Shown in pieces: positions 52,364-63,654 of a stretch of DNA of 64,000 nucleotides; position 1 is the stretch's first letter, and each line of letters opens with the position of its first letter. The translations under genes were made by a program, and so were the position numbers. Under the pieces are notes generated by a model that worked only from the letters and a program-made list of their open reading frames with translations, had not been told where the DNA came from and ran no database searches. Source of the stretch: Alteromonas portus (lineage in GTDB: Bacteria; Pseudomonadota; Gammaproteobacteria; Enterobacterales; Alteromonadaceae). The stretch covers positions 434,001 through 498,000 of the forward strand of contig NZ_SWCO01000002.1 in the NCBI RefSeq assembly GCF_005117025.1, written 5' to 3'.

Positions 52364-52405
52364 TTCTTTTACCCTTACCGCAGGAATTAATGTTTCTCTA
52401 ATAAA

Positions 52406-52440
52406 ACAAAGGCCATACGCTTTTGGGTATGGCCTTTATC
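52406..52440 (-). terminator. Hairpin between rsfS and rlmH
   Basis: AAAGGCCATAC/GTATGGCCTTT (52408-52418 with 52427-52437), an 11-base-pair stem with an 8-base loop. The minus-strand T run is interrupted (TTTGTTTTATT). It could be a partial terminator or attenuator inside the cluster. Confidence 0.6.
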
Positions 52441-52478
52441 GACCGTGTTACTGTATGACTATCAGTAGCGTTTGGCTA

Positions 52479-52796
52479 CTATGACCACAGTTTTTCTAGC
52501 TGGTAGAAATCACGGGTTTCATCCTGCATTACGTGCAAAATAACATCGCCAAAATCGACAAGTACCCACTCTCCGGTCTCCTTGCCTTCCACGCTTCCCG
52601 GTGCGTGGCCCGCTTTCTTCGCTTCTACCATGACATTTTCTGCAATAGATGAAACGTGGCGTTTTGAGTTACCTGAACAAATAATCATGGTATCTGTAAT
52701 ACTTGATTTGCCGCGAACGTCTAGTTCGATAACATCACGGCCTTTCATGTCGTCAATTTTATCTTTAACAAACTGTTTGAGCTGTTGACTCTCCAA
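52479..52796 (-). CDS. rsfS: Ribosome silencing factor RsfS
   Basis: RsfS binds ribosomal protein L14 and blocks subunit joining when nutrients are short. The 105-residue protein has the family features KIDDMKGRDVIELDVRGKSS, DTMIICSGNSKRHVSSIAE and GEWVLVDFGDVILHVMQDETRDFY. Start is TTG 52796, with AGGAAAAC upstream; no ATG lies nearby, so the rare start is real. It is adjacent to nadD, as in most Gammaproteobacteria. Confidence 0.96.
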   Translation of the reverse strand: MESQQLKQFVKDKIDDMKGRDVIELDVRGKSSITDTMIICSGNSKRHVSSIAENVMVEAKKAGHAPGSVEGKETGEWVLVDFGDVILHVMQDETRDFYQLEKLWS

Positions 52797-52813
52797 GAGT
52801 TTTCCTCACTTAC

Positions 52814-53515
52814 TTAACTTTTATATAACTGATGTTCGCTGATGTACTCTCGTACGTTTTCTTCTAACCACAAACTAGCTAGGGCAACGTTTGGACTGTT
52901 TGGCGTACCCGCTTTTTCAGGCGTAGCAGCACCTGCTAGTACGTCACGAATTTCAGTAGATGAAACACTAAACAGCGGTGTGTTGGTTAACACTACATGG
53001 CCTGCAGGCTTTGCGTGAATAACATTTATATCGTTAGCCACATGACAATCTAACCAAGCTTGTATTGCGGGAGGCGGCGAGAATTTTTCGTCGTCTCTGC
53101 GCATAACCACTAAGTGACAATAATCGAGCAGGTGTTCCCACTCGTACCATTTGTCCAGATTATACAGCGAATCTGCGCCAATGAAAAAACAGATTGTGTC
53201 ATCGCTTTTTTCTTTCAGTGCACGCAGTGTTTTTACTGTATAAGAGGGTGACGGAAGCGTCAGTTCAATTAACTCTGGAATAAGTCTGTCATTATTATGG
53301 GCGCAAAGTTCAATCATCTTTACCCGATGGCTTTCTGACACACCTACAGACTTATGTGGGGCTAATTTACATGGCATTAGATGTACACGGTCTATACCAA
53401 TTTCATCTGCTGCTTTAAGTGCCGCACCAATATGGCCTTTGTGCGGCGGGTTAAATGTACCGCCAAGAATAGCTTTCACGGATGAATTCGATTGAGAAGC
53501 GCGAGATAGAGTCAC
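52814..53515 (-). CDS. nadD: Nicotinate-nucleotide adenylyltransferase
   Basis: Makes deamido-NAD+ from nicotinate mononucleotide and ATP in NAD biosynthesis. The nucleotidyltransferase motif GGTFNPPHKGHIGAA (HxGH) is near residues 18-32, and the ATP-binding SVSSTEIRDVL (ISSTxIR) lies near the C-terminus. At 233 residues it is slightly long at the N-terminus. GTG 53515 is the first start; a GTG at residue 13 would match E. coli NadD better. Thirteen bases separate it from holA. Confidence 0.95.
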   Translation of the reverse strand: MTLSRASQSNSSVKAILGGTFNPPHKGHIGAALKAADEIGIDRVHLMPCKLAPHKSVGVSESHRVKMIELCAHNNDRLIPELIELTLPSPSYTVKTLRALKEKSDDTICFFIGADSLYNLDKWYEWEHLLDYCHLVVMRRDDEKFSPPPAIQAWLDCHVANDINVIHAKPAGHVVLTNTPLFSVSSTEIRDVLAGAATPEKAGTPNSPNVALASLWLEENVREYISEHQLYKS

Positions 53516-53528
53516 CTAGAATGGCCCA

Positions 53529-54557
53529 TTATGCTTGTAACAGAGGAATTTCGCGAAGGTCCATACCCATAAACATCATGCACAGGTGACACATTTCAAC
53601 GTAAGGGCGAGCAATCACATTTTGTTTGAATGCATGATCTGACTGGGTCAGCGCTTTTTGGATGTCTTCTAACTGGGCGACGCTCAAACGATTCAAGGCA
53701 CTTTGATAAAAACCTTGTCTATTACGCCAAATACCGAACTTTTGCCACTGAATGGGGGCACCGCTTTGCTGGGCTAGTTTTAGTTTCCATAACTGCTCCC
53801 ACTCTCGAATTAGTGCCCAAATAATGATGTTAGGCTCCAGCCCCTCGCTCTCTAATCGGTATAGCATTTTTATGCAGCGGGTACTGTCGCCGCTAAGCAT
53901 AACGTCAACCAATTGGAAAACGTTGAAGCGCGACTGGTCGACCATCGCTTTTTCAATTTGTTCGTCTGAAATAGACTGATGGGGATAGAGCAGGGCGAGC
54001 TTGTCAATTTCTTGCTTAGCAGCAAGCATGTTGCCTTCGCAGAAATCAGCAATCATTTTAGCACCAGACGCTGATACGGAGAGTTGGTGGGCATTCAACT
54101 GTTGGTTCAGCCATGCATTTAGCTGCTTGCCCTCTAGCGGGTAGCACAATACCGACGCGCCCAAATCATCAAGCACTTTAAACCATTTGCCGCGCTGCAC
54201 GTCTTTGCCAATTTTGGGGCCGTGAACCAGCAACAAAATGTCGGGGTTTAATGATGCCGCGACTTCTTGAAGTATTTTACTGCCTTCAGTGCCCGGCTTT
54301 CCCGTAGGTAGCTCTAATTCGATAAACTGCTGGCTAGAGAAAAGCGACATGCTTTGTGTGGCTTCAATCAACTGATTCCAGTTAAAGCCTGTTTCAGCAA
54401 CAAGAACGGTTCTTTCTTCAAAACCATTGGCTTTTGCTTTAGCGCGAATTTGCTCAATGACATCAAACTTCTGCTGGGGCTCATCTCCAAACACCAGATA
54501 GCACGGGCGAAGTGCCTTGGTGATATCTTGGCTAAATTGGTTTGGATAAATCTGCAT
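53529..54557 (-). CDS. holA: DNA polymerase III delta subunit
   Basis: Delta opens the beta sliding clamp for the clamp loader. The 342-residue protein has the AAA+-like N-terminal domain (PCYLVFGDEPQQKFDVIEQI) without the P-loop, the clamp-interacting region SMSLFSSQQFIEL near residues 69-81, and the C-terminal collar domain. The length matches HolA. It lies between lptE and nadD in the conserved leuS-lptE-holA-nadD order. ATG start. Confidence 0.95.
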   Translation of the reverse strand: MQIYPNQFSQDITKALRPCYLVFGDEPQQKFDVIEQIRAKAKANGFEERTVLVAETGFNWNQLIEATQSMSLFSSQQFIELELPTGKPGTEGSKILQEVAASLNPDILLLVHGPKIGKDVQRGKWFKVLDDLGASVLCYPLEGKQLNAWLNQQLNAHQLSVSASGAKMIADFCEGNMLAAKQEIDKLALLYPHQSISDEQIEKAMVDQSRFNVFQLVDVMLSGDSTRCIKMLYRLESEGLEPNIIIWALIREWEQLWKLKLAQQSGAPIQWQKFGIWRNRQGFYQSALNRLSVAQLEDIQKALTQSDHAFKQNVIARPYVEMCHLCMMFMGMDLREIPLLQA

Positions 54558-54572
54558 GAAAAATTCTGATGT

Positions 54573-55109
54573 TTACTGACTAACGGAAGTCGATGCATTT
54601 GGTGCAGCGGCCGCCTGACTGGAAAGGCGTCTGATCATAATATCAGCCGCTTCATCACGCATTTCACTAAGCATCAATTCAAGTTCACGAGACTTTGCCA
54701 GCACTTGGTCAGGGTCGTCTTGATAGTCACGTACTACTTCAAATTGCACCATTACCGCTTCCTTACCAGGAAACTGCACGCGGTAACGTACAACATATAT
54801 CAGTTCATATTCAGCGACTTGACCCGAAGGGTAAACAGACAGCAGCTGACGTTCTAATTTTTCTGGTAGCAAATAGATGTTTACGTTTTGGTTAGAGCGC
54901 GATGTTTTATCTACGCTAACACTGGTAAGCCCGTAAACGTTCAAGCGTTTATCAAGCGCACGCGCCAAGGGCGCGTGTGCTCGGGCACTTTCAATAGCAA
55001 CGGTGTTTATGTCGTCAGGTAGGCTAGGGCTACTTCGCAAATGAAAGCCACAGCCAGTAACCAAAACGGTACCCAACACAGCGAGTGCGAATTGTAAGTG
55101 CTTTTTCAT
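54573..55109 (-). CDS. lptE: LPS-assembly lipoprotein LptE
   Basis: Plug of the LptD/E outer-membrane translocon that delivers LPS to the surface. The 178-residue lipoprotein has a signal peptide with lipobox VLVTGC (C20), followed by GFHLRSSPSLPDDINTVAIE and the LptE core up to the helical C-terminus EMRDEAADIMIRRLSSQA. It lies between leuS (11 bases) and holA (15 bases) in one operon. Confidence 0.95.
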   Translation of the reverse strand: MKKHLQFALAVLGTVLVTGCGFHLRSSPSLPDDINTVAIESARAHAPLARALDKRLNVYGLTSVSVDKTSRSNQNVNIYLLPEKLERQLLSVYPSGQVAEYELIYVVRYRVQFPGKEAVMVQFEVVRDYQDDPDQVLAKSRELELMLSEMRDEAADIMIRRLSSQAAAAPNASTSVSQ

Positions 55110-55120
55110 CAGTATCTGAC

Positions 55121-58064
<2,944 letters not shown>

Positions 58065-58682
58065 CTAATTATTGTCACTAAATGCAGTTAGTGCTTTAAG
58101 TTGTTGCGCCTGCACGTTGTCGACTACTCGAACTAAATTGGCGGCGTCTTCGTTAGAGGCTTTTTGGCCATTAAAGTGAATATTGCCTGAGGCGTGGTAG
58201 GTCAGGGAGACTTTAGTTTTCGGTATGCGACTGTCTTGCGTGTCGGCACCCGATGGTGTGCTCGAATCTATTGTGCTGAACACCCATGTCAGTGCACCCG
58301 TAATACCCATTTCCTGAAGTGGGCCTAAGCCGCCTGTCATCACCACTTTTTTGTTTGGCTCAACGTAACTCACTTGCATATGTGCTGCACTTGCTGTGCT
58401 GGTTGTTTCGCAGAAACAACCGCCTGCCTGCTCGTCAATACGCAAAGCGCCTTTCCACCACGTGTGGTCTTTCGGCCACCACATATCAACATGTTGAATA
58501 AAATGAGAGTACACCACTTCAACTGGCGCATAGCTTTCACTTTCATTGGTAATAGAAAACCCGGAGTTATCTGCGTAGTTAACGTCAGCCATACTTATTG
58601 AAGGAAATGCCGCGCTCAGAACGGTTCCAAGGAAAGAGGAGGTGAGCATGAGGGATGCGTGAGTCTTAAATTTTTTTGTCAT
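58065..58682 (-). CDS. Exported SRPBCC/polyketide-cyclase-like protein
   Basis: A 205-residue protein with an N-terminal signal peptide (residues 1-32; cleavage near SMA-DV), so probably periplasmic. The mature part looks like an AHSA1/START fold: SAPVEVVYSHFIQHVDMWWPKDHTWW-like opening (two stretches, residues 50-78), a central TEQAGGCFCE-type strand with CFC, and a C-terminal helix ANLVRVVDNVQAQQLKALTA. AHSA-type proteins bind hydrophobic ligands; here the ligand is unknown and the periplasmic location is unusual. Monocistronic. Confidence 0.65.
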   Translation of the reverse strand: MTKKFKTHASLMLTSSFLGTVLSAAFPSISMADVNYADNSGFSITNESESYAPVEVVYSHFIQHVDMWWPKDHTWWKGALRIDEQAGGCFCETTSTASAAHMQVSYVEPNKKVVMTGGLGPLQEMGITGALTWVFSTIDSSTPSGADTQDSRIPKTKVSLTYHASGNIHFNGQKASNEDAANLVRVVDNVQAQQLKALTAFSDNN

Positions 58683-59154
58683 TGTTATTACCCTGTCTTT
58701 AGTTATTGCTCGCGAAATTTGGCAGCGTTGGTAAAACGCATTTCGGTCTTTTCCGCTTTCTAAGGTAATTCAAAGCAGTGTGTGTTGCCACATACTTTAT
58801 GCTTTGCCGTTGCAGGTTCCTTCAACGTCTTGTCTTTTCCGCCTTTTTACCGCCTTGTTCATGACGCTATGGTCTAACAGCACGGCAGAAACAAATGCAT
58901 CGGTAGAATTGAGGTAAGTTGCCTCGTAATTAAACGCGCTAGGAATTTAATTCAACAAGACATCTTTAACCGCACTGTGTTAACCCTAGAAAGGCCAAAA
59001 TACCCTTTAAGTTCTTACCAATTTCTTCTTAACCTTTAAAAGATGGTTGTTTGTTGTGCAATTAACGGTGCAAAGCGGCCTTATTCTGTATAAGCGTTTG
59101 ACACTAATGTTAATTAGGGTTTCACTTAAGTAAAGAAACAAAGATAGAACAGAC
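58683..59154. promoter_or_regulatory. 472-base gap between divergent genes
   Basis: Upstream regions of the SRPBCC-like gene and the Lon-like gene. AT-rich near 58990-59150. A minus-strand frame crossing the Lon-like start is judged a chance ORF. No clear operator, repeat or sigma-32 promoter was seen. Confidence 0.4.
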
Positions 59155-61551
59155 ATGTCTGTAGACAGTAAATTATATGCGTTAGATGTAAACGCGCTTT
59201 CACCTACCATTAATCGCCGAGCGATAAACAGCGCCTTAAAAGATGATGAAGCGCTTAATGCGACCTTCATTGGGCAAGAGCGTGCGCGTGAAGCACTTAC
59301 ATTTGGGTTAGGCATTAACACCAAAGGCTACAATCTATACGTTATGGGTGAGCCTGCCACAGGCCGCTTTACTCTGGTAAAAGACTATATTGAACGCCAA
59401 GTCGCACAGCTACCAGCGCCTGATGATTGCTGTTATATCAACAATTTCGACGAAGAGCGCGAACCCGTTGCTTTAAAGTTTCCTCCTGGTGGTGGAAAAG
59501 CATTTCACAAGGACATGGCTGCCCTTATCGATGACGTTCTAGACTCGCTGCCCATTGCCTTCGATAACCCAGGGTATCAACGGCGTCGCGCGTCAATATC
59601 CAGAGAGTTCGAGCAAAAGTACGATGCGGCAATCGATGCAGTAGAGCGTTACGCGCAAGCCAACGATGTTGCATTATACGAAGAAGGCGGCTCTATCACG
59701 TTTTCACCTATTGTTAACGGTAAGCCAATAAGCGATACCGAATTTGCCTCGCTAACTGATGAGCAGCGGGAAGGATTTTATACCCTTATTGATGAACTAG
59801 AAAATAGATTGAGTGAGAGCCTGTTAAGCCTTCCTACGTGGAAGCGCGAAAACTCGGAACGTCTGCGTGATCTTGACAAAAAGACCGCAGAGCAGGGGAT
59901 TAAGCCGCTGCTAAAAGTGCTTGAACACAAATATGCGTCTGAGCTAGGGGTTATGAAGTACCTCAAGCAGTTAAAAACTGCATTGGTCAACGCCATCTTA
60001 GTTATTCACAGTGAAGAGCAGAAAGAAGAGAAGAGTGATGACTTTGATAAAAAGGTATTTTTAGAAGAGCAATTTCTTCCTAACGTTTTGGTGTCGAATA
60101 AACTCGATGACGCAGCACCCGTTATTTATGAGCCAAACCCAACTTATCAAAATTTGTTTGGCAAAATAGAGTACACCAACATTCACGGCAGCGTGTTTAC
60201 TAATTATCGTATGATCCAGCCAGGTGCACTACACCGTGCAAATGGCGGTTATTTGCTGTTGGATGTGGACCAACTTATTGAGCAGCCTTTCGTATGGGAT
60301 ACCCTGAAACTTGCGATTAAGTCACAGCGCTTGCGCATGGACTTACCTCAGCAAGATGTGGGCATGGTGAATAACATTACGCTAAACCCACAGCCTATAG
60401 ACTTAAATGTGAAAATCGTTTTGTTAGGCTCTCGCGACCTGTACTACACGCTACAAGATTATGATGACGAGTTTGACGAACTTTTCAGAGTGTTAGTGGA
60501 TTTTGATTTGGAAATTCCCGTCACCAGGCAGGCGCTTTTTGATTTTGTGGGCAAAGTACGAGCGCATCTTATTCAGTTAGGTCTTAAAGGTATTACCGCT
60601 AATGCCATGTGCAGGCTAGTCGAATACTCGTTAAGAATGGCCGAACACAAAGAAAAACTATCTGCGCATTTTGCGGAAGTCATCGAACTGGTTAATGAAG
60701 CCTATTATTTCTGCCAAAAATCTAACGCCGACACGCTAGAACTTGACCATTTAAAGACAGCATTAAGCGCAAAGAAGCGTCGCACCGGCCGCGTTAGTCA
60801 AACGCTTTTGAACGATATTAAAGAAGGACACGTGCTTATTGCCACTGAAGGCAAAGCAGTAGGAAAAGTAAACGGATTAACGGTATTGGATATTGGTGAC
60901 ACCGCATTTGGTACACCCGCGCGTATTACATCTACTGTGTTTGCTGGGGCAAGCGGTGTGGTTGATATTGAGCGTGAGGTAGAGCTTGGACAGCCTATTC
61001 ACTCAAAGGGCGTAATGTTGCTTAATGGGTATTTAGGTAATAAATACGCTCAGCATTTCCCGTTAACGCTTTCTGCAAACATCGCATTGGAACAGTCTTA
61101 CGGTCATATAGACGGCGATAGTGCATCCCTTGGTGAACTGGTTGCGCTTATCTCTGCGTTGACTGAAATCCCTTGCTTACAAACCTTGGCCATTACGGGT
61201 TCCATAAACCAGTACGGTGAAGTGCAGGCCGTTGGCGGAGTTAACGAAAAAATAGAAGGCTTTTTCGACTTGTGTCAACACCGCGGCCTTACCGGTACAC
61301 AGGGCGTGATTATCCCTAAATCGAATGCGATTAATTTGGTATTAGACGCCACCGTTATCGACGCTGTGAAAAAAGGTCTGTTTCACATTTACACCGTTGA
61401 AACCGTTGATGACGCGCTAACTATTCTAATGGAACAGGAAGCAGGCAAAATTAGCAGTAAAGGACGTTATCCGAAAAATTCAATCAATTACCATGCCGTA
61501 AACCGTTTATACAATATTGCCCTTATTGTGAATGGTGGTGATGGCGAATAG
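59155..61551 (+). CDS. Lon-family ATP-dependent protease-like protein (AAA_32)
   Basis: A 798-residue AAA+ ATPase fused to a Lon-type protease domain, of the LonB-like/YcbZ group rather than housekeeping Lon. Walker A is variant, GEPATGRFT at about residues 65-73 (arginine instead of lysine), and the Walker B-like GGYLLLDVDQL lies near 357-367, as typical for the AAA_32 group. The protease domain has the Ser-Lys dyad S656 in DGDSASLGELVA and K699 in GGVNEKIEGFF. The N-terminal region is specific to the family and not the LON substrate domain. Substrates unknown. A strong terminator follows. Confidence 0.9.
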   Translation: MSVDSKLYALDVNALSPTINRRAINSALKDDEALNATFIGQERAREALTFGLGINTKGYNLYVMGEPATGRFTLVKDYIERQVAQLPAPDDCCYINNFDEEREPVALKFPPGGGKAFHKDMAALIDDVLDSLPIAFDNPGYQRRRASISREFEQKYDAAIDAVERYAQANDVALYEEGGSITFSPIVNGKPISDTEFASLTDEQREGFYTLIDELENRLSESLLSLPTWKRENSERLRDLDKKTAEQGIKPLLKVLEHKYASELGVMKYLKQLKTALVNAILVIHSEEQKEEKSDDFDKKVFLEEQFLPNVLVSNKLDDAAPVIYEPNPTYQNLFGKIEYTNIHGSVFTNYRMIQPGALHRANGGYLLLDVDQLIEQPFVWDTLKLAIKSQRLRMDLPQQDVGMVNNITLNPQPIDLNVKIVLLGSRDLYYTLQDYDDEFDELFRVLVDFDLEIPVTRQALFDFVGKVRAHLIQLGLKGITANAMCRLVEYSLRMAEHKEKLSAHFAEVIELVNEAYYFCQKSNADTLELDHLKTALSAKKRRTGRVSQTLLNDIKEGHVLIATEGKAVGKVNGLTVLDIGDTAFGTPARITSTVFAGASGVVDIEREVELGQPIHSKGVMLLNGYLGNKYAQHFPLTLSANIALEQSYGHIDGDSASLGELVALISALTEIPCLQTLAITGSINQYGEVQAVGGVNEKIEGFFDLCQHRGLTGTQGVIIPKSNAINLVLDATVIDAVKKGLFHIYTVETVDDALTILMEQEAGKISSKGRYPKNSINYHAVNRLYNIALIVNGGDGE

Positions 61552-61591
61552 CTATAAGCGAAAGTAGCGAGCACAAATATCGACTCAAAAG

Positions 61592-61617
61592 AGAAAACCG
61601 CCAGAAGGCGGTTTTTT
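61592..61617 (+). terminator. Terminator after the Lon-like gene
   Basis: AAAACCGCC-AGAA-GGCGGTTTT (61594-61615) with extra T. It also separates the convergent SDR gene. Confidence 0.85.
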
Positions 61618-61643
61618 GCCTAAAGCGTTAATGTATTTATTCA

Positions 61644-62420
61644 CTACTTTGGCGGCATGCGCAAGCCGCCGTCTAAGCGGATTGTCTCACCATTCAAGTA
61701 ACTGTTATTCGCCATGTGGATAACCAGTTTCGCAAACTCTTCAGGCAAGCCAAGGCGCTTAGGAAACTGCACGTTAGCAGAAAGGGCGTCTTGCACCTTT
61801 TCTGGCATAGCAAGCAGCATGGGCGTGCCCATCACACCCGGCGCTATGGTATTAACACGAATGCCTAGCGGCGCTAAATCTCGTGCCATTGGTAGAGTAA
61901 GACCAATAATGCCACCTTTACTCGCGGCATAAGCGGTTTGCCCTATTTGACCCTCATAGCCAGCAACTGAAGCAGTATTTACAATAAGACCACGCTCGCC
62001 TTCTGCGTTAATTGGCGATTGCTTTGCCATCGTTGCAGCTACTAAGCGAGAAACATTAAAGCTTCCGACCAAGTTGATATCGATAGTTTTCTGAAAATCG
62101 CCAAGCGGGGCAGGGTTGCCTTCTTTATCAAGTAAACGTTTTGCAGGGGCGATACCTGCGCAGTTAACCACTAAAGAAATGGCCCCAAACCTTTCGGTTG
62201 TCGCGTCTATAGCCGCTTGAACAGAAGTTTCATCGCGTACATCGACTTTGGTGAAAAGTGTATTGTTGTTGCCTAACTCTGCTACGCGCTGTGCGCCAAG
62301 CTCTTCATTTAAGTCGAAAAGGCTGACGTTAGCGCCTGCATCTCGAAGTGCGATGGCAGTGGCGTGACCAAGTCCAGAACAACCGCCAGTGACAATGGCA
62401 GTAAGATTATTTAGCGTCAT
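61644..62420 (-). CDS. Short-chain dehydrogenase, 3-hydroxyacyl-CoA dehydrogenase type 2-like
   Basis: A 258-residue classical SDR, NAD(H)-dependent. The nucleotide loop TGGCSGLG is at residues 11-18, the VVNCAGI motif near 84-90, and the catalytic S151, Y164 and K168 (NTASVAGYEGQ and TAYAASKGG). The spacing and segments GTPMLLAMP and LDGGLRMPPK resemble HSD17B10/3-hydroxy-2-methylbutyryl-CoA dehydrogenase types used in branched-chain and fatty-acid degradation. The substrate is inferred from that likeness. It is monocistronic between the Lon-like gene and yhbY. Confidence 0.9.
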   Translation of the reverse strand: MTLNNLTAIVTGGCSGLGHATAIALRDAGANVSLFDLNEELGAQRVAELGNNNTLFTKVDVRDETSVQAAIDATTERFGAISLVVNCAGIAPAKRLLDKEGNPAPLGDFQKTIDINLVGSFNVSRLVAATMAKQSPINAEGERGLIVNTASVAGYEGQIGQTAYAASKGGIIGLTLPMARDLAPLGIRVNTIAPGVMGTPMLLAMPEKVQDALSANVQFPKRLGLPEEFAKLVIHMANNSYLNGETIRLDGGLRMPPK

Positions 62421-62489
62421 AGTTTTCCCTTAAAACCCGAGTTTTCACTGTTATTAACGTGATGTTAACGAGAAGTAAGAAGAAAAACT

Positions 62490-62517
62490 ATGGTGCCGAG
62501 GGGGATCGGCACCTTTT
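62490..62517 (-). terminator. Hairpin downstream of yhbY
   Basis: GGTGCCGA/TCGGCACC (62492-62499 with 62506-62513) with a GGGGGA loop. T runs lie on both sides but are imperfect in the minus direction. Confidence 0.5.
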
Positions 62518-62534
62518 ATTCAGTTATTTATGAC

Positions 62535-62828
62535 CTATTTTGGCAACTGAATTTTACAGTCTTCGCTTTGGCGGTAGATAATTAGTGTGTGACCGATTAC
62601 CTGAAGCTTAACTGAGTTGGTTTCACGAACAATGGCGTCCATGATAAGCGCTTTTTCTTCGCGATCATCAGTTGGCACCTTAACTTTAATTAATTCGTGG
62701 TGACTAAGTGCGTTGTCGATTTCGGCAACTACACCTTCTGTCAGGCCGTTCCCACCTAGCTGCACCACAGGTTTTAAGGGGTGTGCAAGGCCTTTTAGGA
62801 ATTGTTTCTGTTTATTTGAAAGTTTCAT
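62535..62828 (-). CDS. yhbY: CRM-domain RNA-binding protein YhbY
   Basis: A 97-residue single CRM domain, binding pre-50S particles in E. coli and thought to assist ribosome assembly. LSNKQKQFLKGLAHPLKPVV at residues 3-22 contains the conserved GLAH, followed by VQLGGNGLTEGVVAEIDNAL (GxxGLT) and HELIKVKVP. It is divergent from rlmE-ftsH, as in E. coli, and all three are linked to ribosome or membrane quality control. Confidence 0.96.
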   Translation of the reverse strand: MKLSNKQKQFLKGLAHPLKPVVQLGGNGLTEGVVAEIDNALSHHELIKVKVPTDDREEKALIMDAIVRETNSVKLQVIGHTLIIYRQSEDCKIQLPK

Positions 62829-62923
62829 GAAGTAATATTTCTTACAATTAATCTGTTAGTTTATGCTTGAAATAACGTATTCTAACGCCATCTTCTCTAC
62901 AATCCTAATGACATTGTATTGGA

Positions 62924-63553
62924 ATGACAAAAAAGAAACACTCAGCCAGCAGTAAACGCTGGTTACAAGAACACGTCAACGACCATTATGTGCAGAAAGC
63001 AAATAAGGAAGGTTGGCGCTCGCGAGCTATCTATAAACTGGAAGAAATTCAGAAAAAAGATAAGCTTATTAAACCAGGAATGACACTTGTAGACCTTGGT
63101 GCTGCGCCAGGGGGCTGGTCTCAGCTTGCTGCTCAGCTTGTTGGCGACAATGGTCAAGTTATCGCGTGCGATATTTTGCCCATGGACCCAATAGTGGGGG
63201 TAGATTTTTTACAAGGTGATTTCAGAGAGGACGCTGTTCTCGACGCACTATTGAACAGAATCGGTGGGAACACCGTAGATATTGTGTTGTCTGATATGGC
63301 ACCGAACCTTGCAGGTAACGCCTCGGTTGACCAATCTCGCTCTATGTACCTTTGCGAACTAGCGCTAGATATGTGTCACCAAGTGTTAAAGCCTGGGGGC
63401 TCGTTTGTCATAAAGGTGTTCCAAGGTGAAGGGTTTGTTGAGTTCATGAACGCACTTAAACAATCTTTCACAACCATAAAGACGCGTAAGCCTGACTCGT
63501 CCAGATCACGTTCTCGTGAGGTGTATTTGGTGGCTTGTGGGTATAAAGTGTAG
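62924..63553 (+). CDS. rlmE: 23S rRNA 2'-O-ribose methyltransferase RlmE (FtsJ)
   Basis: Methylates the 2'-OH of U2552 in the 23S A-loop; heat-inducible in E. coli. The 209-residue protein has the RrmJ fold: [23 protein letters not shown] loop [20 protein letters not shown], and the K-D-K-E set represented by K in [12 protein letters not shown] in [12 protein letters not shown] in [13 protein letters not shown] and E in SRSREVYLV. It is followed by ftsH, its usual partner. Confidence 0.98.
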   Translation: MTKKKHSASSKRWLQEHVNDHYVQKANKEGWRSRAIYKLEEIQKKDKLIKPGMTLVDLGAAPGGWSQLAAQLVGDNGQVIACDILPMDPIVGVDFLQGDFREDAVLDALLNRIGGNTVDIVLSDMAPNLAGNASVDQSRSMYLCELALDMCHQVLKPGGSFVIKVFQGEGFVEFMNALKQSFTTIKTRKPDSSRSRSREVYLVACGYKV

Positions 63554-63654
63554 TACGCTTTGAGTTAAGCGGTTTTCGTTGCGAGTTGTGTCGTTTATTC
63601 AATAAACAACTTGTTGAATATCCAAACAATTCGGGTTTATAGAGGTTAGTAGCA

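Noticed and set aside
59007-59324. A minus-strand ORF across the start of the Lon-like gene
   Set aside because: It overlaps a strong conserved coding start and has unlikely composition, so it is a shadow frame.
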